Below the pieces are notes generated by a model that had not been told where the DNA came from, did no database searches, and worked only from the letters and a program-made list of their open reading frames with translations. Shown here in pieces: positions 13,419 to 18,216 of a DNA stretch of 18,216 nucleotides (positions are counted from its first letter, which is position 1; each line of letters opens with the position of its first letter). The DNA is from Candidatus Roizmanbacteria bacterium (lineage in GTDB: Bacteria; Patescibacteriota; Microgenomatia; UBA1406; GWC2-37-13). The stretch lies in assembly GCA_026395475.1 (NCBI GenBank), contig JAPLYQ010000020.1, forward strand, positions 1-18,216. Reading direction: 5' to 3'. Position numbers and translations under genes: made by a program.

Positions 13419-15776
13419 TTATGAGCATTCAGAATAACCACATCCATAGCATTTTTTACATCCTTCTTCATGAGCTAAAGATGCTTCTCCACAAGATGGA
13501 CAAATATCAAACAATCCTTTTGGTTGGGAAGGTGGGATAAGTGACGCTTGCGTTGTTGCAGTTATAAGTTGTGGTTCGTCTTTCTTTTCTTCCACATTCT
13601 TCCCCATGTTGTAGTGCATTTTTAATACCTTTGCCACTGCATCTGGAAGACTTTTTATTCTATCTTTTCCAAAACCTGTAACTCGTGCTCCGCCAATTCC
13701 TTCAAGTTGATTGACAATTTCTTTTACTCTATCCATCGCCGAGATGCTTGATGCAAATCTAAGGGCAAGAGAAATAGTGCGCGCTAAACCTTCTGCCATT
13801 GCGGAAATATCACTTCCAGGTTTGCTAATACTAATAAATACTTCCAATGGTTCTGGGACAACTCCTCCATTTGTATTTATAGTAATAAATGCAGTTCCCA
13901 CAGGGGTATTCATTCGATAAGTTGATCCATGCACTACCATTGGGCGTGGTTTTACTTGATATTGTGGGACAACTATTTCTGGTTTTTTATCTTCCTTTTT
14001 ATCCATTCGTTCCAGAACTCCTTCTCGTGAACCCTCTCTCATATATGCGATTCCCTTAAGTCCTTGTTTATAAGCAAGCATGTAAAGACGCTTTACATCT
14101 TCTACTGTATGACTGTTTGGAGCATTTACTGTTTTTGAAATAGATGCATCAACATATTTCTGGATAACAGCTTGGACATTTACATGTTCTTCAGGTGTGA
14201 GCTCTTGTGCTGACACAAACCATGCTGGTCTCTTTAATTTTCCTTCTTTTACTTCTTTCTCATGTTTTTTTATCCATTTCTCATAAATATGATGTCGGAT
14301 AATATGCTCTCCAAGTCTATCTTTTCGTCTAAATTCAAATTCGTATACAGGTTCAATTCCCGATGTGGTGTTTACCATTAAAGAAGTTGATCCTGTTGGA
14401 GCCTGCATAAGAAGAAGAGAATTTCGAATCCCTTTCTCTATGATGCTTTTTTGAATATCATCAGGGAGGGCTTGGATAAACTTTCCTTCAATATATTTTT
14501 CCTTGTCGAGCTTTAAGAATGAACCTTTTTCTTTTGCATTTTCAGTTGATGCACGATACGCCTCATCTCTTATAATTTTATATACCTTATCGATAAAAAG
14601 AAGTGACTCCTTAGAACCATAACGCATGTGCATTTTTATAAGAGTATCTCCGAGTCCCATTGTCCCAAGACCTATGCGACGCTCTCCTTCAAGCTGTGTT
14701 TTTCGAATACCTTCGAAAAAATACTGATCCATATCAATGATATTATCTTGAAAGCGAACTCCAGCTTTTACAACTTTCTTTAGTTCTCCAAAATCAAACG
14801 TTCCTTTTCTGTCAACATCATTTCCTTTAACGAGTGCAGATAGGTTGATGGAACCTAAATTACAAACTCCCCATGGTGGAAGTCCTTCTTCACCACATGG
14901 ATTAACACAGTTGATTCTGTTCCAATACCAATTGTTGTGCCATTTGTTATATCTCTCCATGAAGACGAGTCCTGGTTCTGCAGATTTCCATGCAGCTTCC
15001 GCAATAAGATTCCATACATATCGTGCCTTTACTGTTTTTCGAACAACAACTTTTTTTCCTAATGCTTTCCATGTAAAAATATCTCCATCCCATTTTTCAT
15101 CATATTCAGGATCTGTGGTGTCTGGAAATACAAGGTCCCAATCTGCATCTTTTTCAACAGCTTCCATCAGGGAGTCAGAAACACAAACTGACAAATTTGC
15201 GCCATTGATACGTTTTAAATCCTGTTTGACTGTAATGAATTCTTCAATATCTGGATGCCAGTCCCACAACATCAACATAAGAGCCCCACGGCGTGTGCCT
15301 CCCTGTTGAATAATATCTTTTGTCGTAACAGAAAAAAGTTCTGCCCAGTTCATTGGTCCGGAAGAAAACCCGTTAACCTTTCTGACTCGGGAACCTCGAG
15401 GGCGAAGGGAAGAAAGATTAATTCCAACTCCACCACCACGTGCCATAATCTCAACCATCTGTTTTAGTGTTTCAAGAATTCCCCCTCGTGCATCTTTTGG
15501 ACTTGGAATAACAAAACAATTATAAAATGTAACGTCATATCCTGTTCCAGCTCCGGCTAAAATTCTGCCTCCTGGCACATATTTAAAATCCTTCATTGCA
15601 TCGTTAAACTCTTTTTCCCACTTTTTCTTTCCTTCAGGTGTCTTTTCTTGATTTGCCACTGCTTTTGCAATACGTTTCCACATATCGTCAGGTTTTTTTT
15701 CTGTAGGTTTACCTGCCTTATCTTTTAAAGAGTAGCGATCAAGAAACACTTTTTCTGAGATGCCAGTGAGTTTCAT
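13419..15776 (-). CDS. nrdJ: Adenosylcobalamin-dependent (class II) ribonucleotide reductase
   Basis: The 785-aa protein reduces ribonucleotides to deoxyribonucleotides with a thiyl radical generated from adenosylcobalamin. Landmarks are C87 in YNCFVIPSP (redox pair with C305), ARGGGVGINLSSLRPRGS (112-129) and the active-site N292-P-C294-G-E296 in RINCVNPCGEEGLPPWG. CNLGSINLS (305-313) follows, then the phosphate-binding APTGSTSLMVNTTSGIEPVY. A C-terminal zinc/redox tail has CPSCG, CKKCYGC and the terminal CGYSEC, which re-reduces the active site and is itself reduced by thioredoxin. No N-terminal ATP-cone is present. The ATG at 15776 lies 38 bp after the nrdR stop, and the gap holds a 16-bp palindrome. 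All catalytic residues are present. Confidence 0.98.
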   Translation of the reverse strand: MKLTGISEKVFLDRYSLKDKAGKPTEKKPDDMWKRIAKAVANQEKTPEGKKKWEKEFNDAMKDFKYVPGGRILAGAGTGYDVTFYNCFVIPSPKDARGGILETLKQMVEIMARGGGVGINLSSLRPRGSRVRKVNGFSSGPMNWAELFSVTTKDIIQQGGTRRGALMLMLWDWHPDIEEFITVKQDLKRINGANLSVCVSDSLMEAVEKDADWDLVFPDTTDPEYDEKWDGDIFTWKALGKKVVVRKTVKARYVWNLIAEAAWKSAEPGLVFMERYNKWHNNWYWNRINCVNPCGEEGLPPWGVCNLGSINLSALVKGNDVDRKGTFDFGELKKVVKAGVRFQDNIIDMDQYFFEGIRKTQLEGERRIGLGTMGLGDTLIKMHMRYGSKESLLFIDKVYKIIRDEAYRASTENAKEKGSFLKLDKEKYIEGKFIQALPDDIQKSIIEKGIRNSLLLMQAPTGSTSLMVNTTSGIEPVYEFEFRRKDRLGEHIIRHHIYEKWIKKHEKEVKEGKLKRPAWFVSAQELTPEEHVNVQAVIQKYVDASISKTVNAPNSHTVEDVKRLYMLAYKQGLKGIAYMREGSREGVLERMDKKEDKKPEIVVPQYQVKPRPMVVHGSTYRMNTPVGTAFITINTNGGVVPEPLEVFISISKPGSDISAMAEGLARTISLALRFASSISAMDRVKEIVNQLEGIGGARVTGFGKDRIKSLPDAVAKVLKMHYNMGKNVEEKKDEPQLITATTQASLIPPSQPKGLFDICPSCGEASLAHEEGCKKCYGCGYSECS

Positions 15777-15788
15777 ACGAATGTTATA

Positions 15789-15804
15789 AATGTATTAATA
15801 CATT
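15789..15804. repeat. 16-bp perfect palindrome between nrdR and nrdJ
   Basis: AATGTATTAATACATT is a perfect inverted repeat in the 38-bp gap between the nrdR stop and the nrdJ start. Its half-site AATGTATT also occurs as two direct copies upstream of nrdR (16315-16322 exact, 16327-16333 as AATGTAT). It differs from the usual NrdR box (ACACTATATATAGTGT) but could be a lineage-specific operator for NrdR, or a weak hairpin. It is too AT-rich for a strong terminator. Confidence 0.45.
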
Positions 15805-15814
15805 AAATAAATTT

Positions 15815-16261
15815 TTAACTTAATTTTTTAATTTCTTTTTGAAAATCATCCAATTCTACAAAACGCTTAAAAACAGATGCAAAGCGAATATAGGCAATTT
15901 TATCCACTGATTTCAACTGCTTTGCAATTAATGAACCGATAACCGAACTATCCGCTTCAGTTGTATCTCGTTGTTTTAACTCATGCTCAATTTGCGATAT
16001 CATTTCTTCGATTTGAGCTGCGGTAACAACTGTTTTTTCACATGCTTTTTGCAATCCAAGCCGTACCTTATCTCTATTAAATCGTTCTCTTTTTCCATCC
16101 TTTTTTATTACAAGAATGGGGAACTCTTCTGCTCTTTCATAGGTCGTAAAACGTTTTTGACACTTTGGGCAGGAGCGACGTCTTCTTATTGCCACTCCAT
16201 CGTCCACGAGTCGTGTTTCAATTACCTCTGTATCTGCGTTCTTACAAAATAAACAGTTCAT
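15815..16261 (-). CDS. nrdR: Transcriptional repressor NrdR
   Basis: The 148-aa protein has an N-terminal zinc ribbon, C3-x2-C6 (MNCLFCKN) and C31-x2-C34 (SCPKCQKRFTTYER), which binds DNA. An ATP-cone follows at about 48-138 (LVIKKDGKRERFNRDKVRLG to RFASVFKRFVELDDF), which senses ATP/dATP. NrdR represses ribonucleotide reductase genes when dATP is high. Here it is the first gene of the operon with nrdJ, so it probably also controls its own transcription. Length is that of the family. A weak promoter (TTGACC at 16316-16311, 17 bp, TAGTGT at 16293-16288) lies upstream, with AATGTAT repeats overlapping its -35. Confidence 0.97.
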   Translation of the reverse strand: MNCLFCKNADTEVIETRLVDDGVAIRRRRSCPKCQKRFTTYERAEEFPILVIKKDGKRERFNRDKVRLGLQKACEKTVVTAAQIEEMISQIEHELKQRDTTEADSSVIGSLIAKQLKSVDKIAYIRFASVFKRFVELDDFQKEIKKLS

Positions 16262-16434
16262 ATTTTAGTGTCAATCAAAACTGTAGAACACTAGAGGTAG
16301 AAATACAAGGGGTCAATGTATTACACAATGTATCATGCAAATATCTCTAGCCTTGATTAGCAAAAGAGAGATGCAGATGCCATATAATTTATGAACAGAA
16401 TGATGCTTTTAGGTGGTATTATATATCTATAACT
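16262..16434. promoter_or_regulatory. Divergent control region of the nrdR operon and the HARP gene
   Basis: This 173-bp gap drives nrdR leftward and the PIN/HARP gene rightward. It holds two direct copies of CAATGTAT (16314-16321 and 16326-16333, 12 bp apart), matching the half-site of the palindrome at 15789-15804. They overlap a leftward -35-like TTGACC (16316-16311). It also contains TAGTGT (16266-16271) and ACACTA (16288-16293), separated by 16 bp, which resemble the inner halves of a degenerate NrdR box pair. On the + strand TATTAT (16417-16422) lies 12 bases before the HARP ATG. No RNA gene or ORF is evident. Confidence 0.45.
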
Positions 16435-17061
16435 ATGCAATCATACATTCTTGACACAAATCTGTTTTTCAATATGCAGGCTGGTCTTCGATTTGGAGAC
16501 ACGACCGAAAAGGTCATAGAGAACATGATTCTTTGTGGAAAACAAGCAAAATTATACATGCCTCCAAAAATAGTTGAAGAATTTTTAAGTTTTTTTGAAA
16601 ATAAAGAACAAGATTCAATTAAAAAATTATTAGCAGAAATTACTGTTAAATCTCCCGTCATAGATTCATTTCAATTTCCTGCATCTGTTTTTTATACACT
16701 TGTAGATGATATCCGAAACAGAAGTTACCGAGGACTCAGAACAGGGGAAGAAGAAATAGAACAAGCAGCACAAGCATTTAATGGAGTTCAGACTTTGACA
16801 AAAATGGAGTTTCAAAAAAAAGTAGGAGTACAAATAAAAGGATTTAGAGATAGATACAGACAAGCAACACGAGTAGGCTTTTTAGACAGTGTTGCAGATC
16901 TTGATATTATTGTTCTTGCAAAAGAGGTAGATGGAGTTGTAGTCTCAACAGATGAAGGACTTCTTAAATGGTCACGGCTTTTTGGGGTGAAAGAGATGTC
17001 TCCATCGGTTTTTGGTGAGAAGATGAGTGCTCTTGTCCCAGATCTTCATCTTCAGGCATAA
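16435..17061 (+). CDS. HARP-type PIN nuclease (RNA-free RNase P family; formerly RNA ligase partner/UPF0278)
   Basis: The 208-aa protein has the PIN acidic residues in the pattern of Aquifex aeolicus RNase P (Aq880). D7 lies in YILDTN, then D151, D155 and D157 in FLDSVADLD, and D173 in STDEG. The D151/155/157/173 spacing (4, 6 and 22) equals that of Aq880 D138/142/144/160. Other shared blocks are LYMPPKIVEEF, the helical arm YRGLRTGEEEIEQAA, and FRDRYRQATRVGFLDSV, where the family has KYREALR. HARP enzymes cleave the 5' leader from pre-tRNA with protein alone. They are known from many archaea and scattered bacteria, where they may coexist with RNA-based RNase P. Its 3' end overlaps a convergent gene by 98 bp. 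In vivo function here is inferred. Confidence 0.9.
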   Translation: MQSYILDTNLFFNMQAGLRFGDTTEKVIENMILCGKQAKLYMPPKIVEEFLSFFENKEQDSIKKLLAEITVKSPVIDSFQFPASVFYTLVDDIRNRSYRGLRTGEEEIEQAAQAFNGVQTLTKMEFQKKVGVQIKGFRDRYRQATRVGFLDSVADLDIIVLAKEVDGVVVSTDEGLLKWSRLFGVKEMSPSVFGEKMSALVPDLHLQA

Positions 17062-17551
17062 GATTGGAGAGCCAGTCTACTACTTTATCAGTAAAACTAC
17101 GTTGAGGCTTTTCTACATACATCACATGTTTTGAAAGTATTGTACTAATACTTTTTTTAATCTCTTCATCAGGAACTATAAGATATGCATGATAGTAATA
17201 AGGAGCATTACTGACGAGGGTAAGTACGTCAAAATGGAATTTTTTTGTATAGTAAAAATGAGAAAGAAACTCCCATCGGAGTGTAACTCCTGCGGTTTCA
17301 ATCCCAAATACAGTAATAATATTCTCTATTTCTGGTGGGGGAGTTATAGTGAGTACATAAAATAAGAAGAGTAATGTGAGGATTGGGACTAGTAACACTT
17401 TATCTCCAAAAAAGAACACAATTAAGCTCAAAAGGAGGGCCAGGGCAACATAAAACCTCAAAATACTATTACTACGTCTTTTGTAGGCACGAAGAGGTGC
17501 TTTCCACGAAAAAAGAAGCTGAGAATTAACCCCTTGATCTGTTCTGTCCAT
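16964..17551 (-). CDS. Two-TM membrane protein of unknown function
   Basis: The 195-aa protein has a cytoplasmic N-terminus, two adjacent TM helices (about 31-48 and 52-69), and a cytoplasmic domain at 75-145. The cytoplasmic domain is beta-rich (VFGIETAGVTLRWEFLSHFY, FDVLTLV, YYYHAYLIV) and recalls bacterial PH-like modules, though I cannot confirm this. The last ~30 residues are polar and low in complexity and are encoded opposite the end of the HARP gene. The ATG at 17551 has an AAGGA about 10 bases upstream, one of the few Shine-Dalgarno-like sequences in the window. Similar small membrane proteins are common in CPR genomes. Function is not assigned. Confidence 0.75.
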   Translation of the reverse strand: MDRTDQGVNSQLLFSWKAPLRAYKRRSNSILRFYVALALLLSLIVFFFGDKVLLVPILTLLFLFYVLTITPPPEIENIITVFGIETAGVTLRWEFLSHFYYTKKFHFDVLTLVSNAPYYYHAYLIVPDEEIKKSISTILSKHVMYVEKPQRSFTDKVVDWLSNLMPEDEDLGQEHSSSHQKPMETSLSPQKAVTI

Positions 17552-17591
17552 ACCTCATTGTTCCTTACTAGAGCAAAAAAGTCAAATTGAG

Positions 17592-17620
17592 TTGAAATTT
17601 ATATCCTATAATGATATAAT
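17592..17620 (+). promoter_or_regulatory. Near-consensus sigma70 promoter, leaderless
   Basis: TTGAAA (17592-17597), a 17-bp spacer and a perfect TATAAT (17615-17620). The -10 ends 9 bases before the ATG at 17630, so transcription should start within about three bases of the start codon. No ribosome binding site is present. This is the strongest promoter I can see in the window. Confidence 0.72.
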
Positions 17621-17629
17621 ACGCATACT

Positions 17630-18046
17630 ATGGAACAATTTAATAAGGCTCTTTCTTTCATTCTTGGCCTCGTTGTCGTGGCTGTTTTTATTATCGTAGC
17701 CAGCGGAAAATTCAATTTTAAAGGGTTAAATGTTGCCAAAACAACTACAACCGTGAGTGGAACTCCAACACCTAAACCAACCTCAAAACCATGGTTTTTC
17801 TTTGGAAGTAAGCCAACTGTAGCTCCAACTGTAAAACCAAATCCAACTTCAGTTCCACAGACTATCTCATATAGTAACAGTACAGGGCAACAACAAAATC
17901 AACAAGATCCTAACTTTCATACATATACAAGTGTCAATACCCCAACATCTATTCCTAATACTGGTGTTCCTATAGTTTTGTTTCCTCTCTTTGGGACATC
18001 ACTTCTTACAGGAATATTCATGAAGAAATCGGGTAAAAGAGATTAA
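17630..18046 (+). CDS. Exported Pro/Thr-rich protein with C-terminal IPNTG-type anchor
   Basis: The 138-aa protein has an N-terminal hydrophobic signal or anchor at about 8-25. A Pro/Thr/Lys-rich, probably extended linker follows (GTPTPKPTSKPW, KPTVAPTVKPNPTSVP). The C-terminus has IPNTG at 108-112, a hydrophobic stretch at 113-131 and a basic tail KKSGKRD. That tripartite end is the layout of sortase sorting signals, with I for L in LPXTG. A sortase is not in the window, so a simple two-anchor protein is the alternative. It is likely a small surface protein spanning or decorating the cell wall. It has its own near-consensus promoter and starts at the 5' end of its transcript. Confidence 0.72.
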   Translation: MEQFNKALSFILGLVVVAVFIIVASGKFNFKGLNVAKTTTTVSGTPTPKPTSKPWFFFGSKPTVAPTVKPNPTSVPQTISYSNSTGQQQNQQDPNFHTYTSVNTPTSIPNTGVPIVLFPLFGTSLLTGIFMKKSGKRD

Positions 18047-18053
18047 TTTTCTT

Positions 18054-18216
18054 TTATGGAGTGGGAGTAGTTCCACTAAATCCGGGAATATGGAGTATTC
18101 CAGATCCAATAAGGTTTACAAGGAATACTGATCCAAGAGTAATTATCAGTCCTGCAATTGCTACATAAATAAGACGTCTTCCATAATTTAAATGTTCTGT
18201 GTCTGCTTGAGAAGTA
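18054..18216 (-). CDS. C-terminal end of a small membrane protein (partial, runs off the window)
   Basis: The - strand frame is open from the window edge to a TAA at 18056-18054 and gives 53 residues. It reads TSQADTEHLNYGRR, one TM helix (LIYVAIAGLIITLGSVFLV), then a short tail ending GFSGTTPTP. The arrangement of a charged segment with a YGRR before a single helix recalls the second half of small T4SS-pilin-like two-TM proteins common in CPR genomes, but the upstream half is missing. It converges on the IPNTG gene with a 7-bp gap. Confidence 0.55.
   Translation of the reverse strand, partial: TSQADTEHLNYGRRLIYVAIAGLIITLGSVFLVNLIGSGILHIPGFSGTTPTP

Noticed and set aside
14845..15309. 154-aa open frame on the + strand inside nrdJ
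   Set aside because: It is antisense to highly conserved nrdJ active-site sequence, has no recognisable domain, and looks like a shadow of the coding strand.
16256..16303. Canonical NrdR box pair upstream of nrdR
   Set aside because: TAGTGT and ACACTA are spaced about as in an NrdR box pair, but the outer halves match the consensus poorly and the first box would cover the start codon. Kept only as a remark.

Overview
The window is AT-rich bacterial DNA with densely packed, often overlapping genes and very short intergenic gaps. The gene content suggests a Patescibacteria/CPR bacterium, probably a Microgenomates-like lineage. The reasons are many small membrane or surface proteins of unknown function, a 145-aa protein resembling a family I associate with Microgenomates, an IPNTG-type anchored protein, an auxotroph-style B12-dependent ribonucleotide reductase locus, and promoters placed so that transcripts would be almost leaderless. 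The lineage is inferred; no rRNA or universal marker gene is present.

Region 1 (1-3054, + strand) is a likely sensory operon. It holds the 3' part of a XylF-like sugar-binding protein, a two-TM HAMP protein with a coiled coil and no output domain, a bacteriohemerythrin with all seven di-iron ligands, and a MEDS-domain protein. Region 2 (3062-6988) has a SET-domain methyltransferase-like protein, a small anchored protein, a Nudix hydrolase, a YggU/DUF167 protein and a large surface protein. Region 3 (7051-10201, + strand) has an MGMT-family protein. It is followed by an overlapping trio: a polytopic membrane protein, a stand-alone [FeFe]-hydrogenase H-cluster domain protein, and a GT87-type glycosyltransferase. 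Thioredoxin follows under its own promoter.

Region 4 (10212-16261, - strand) is the most striking. In transcription order it reads nrdR, nrdJ (adenosylcobalamin-dependent RNR), PduO-type cobalamin adenosyltransferase, a DUF4430 (transcobalamin-C-like) protein and a DUF6580 putative transporter. A cobalamin riboswitch comes next, its 5' half lying inside the last codons of the DUF6580 gene. It is followed by two genes of unknown function, one of which has a C-terminal zinc ribbon. The first five genes read as a compact B12 capture, adenosylation and use cassette. The riboswitch points to the two unknown genes as B12-controlled.

Region 5 (16435-18216) has a PIN-domain protein of the HARP / RNA-free RNase P family, whose 3' end overlaps a convergent two-TM protein by 98 bp. 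It also has an IPNTG-anchored Pro/Thr-rich protein behind a near-consensus leaderless promoter, and the end of another small membrane protein that runs off the window.
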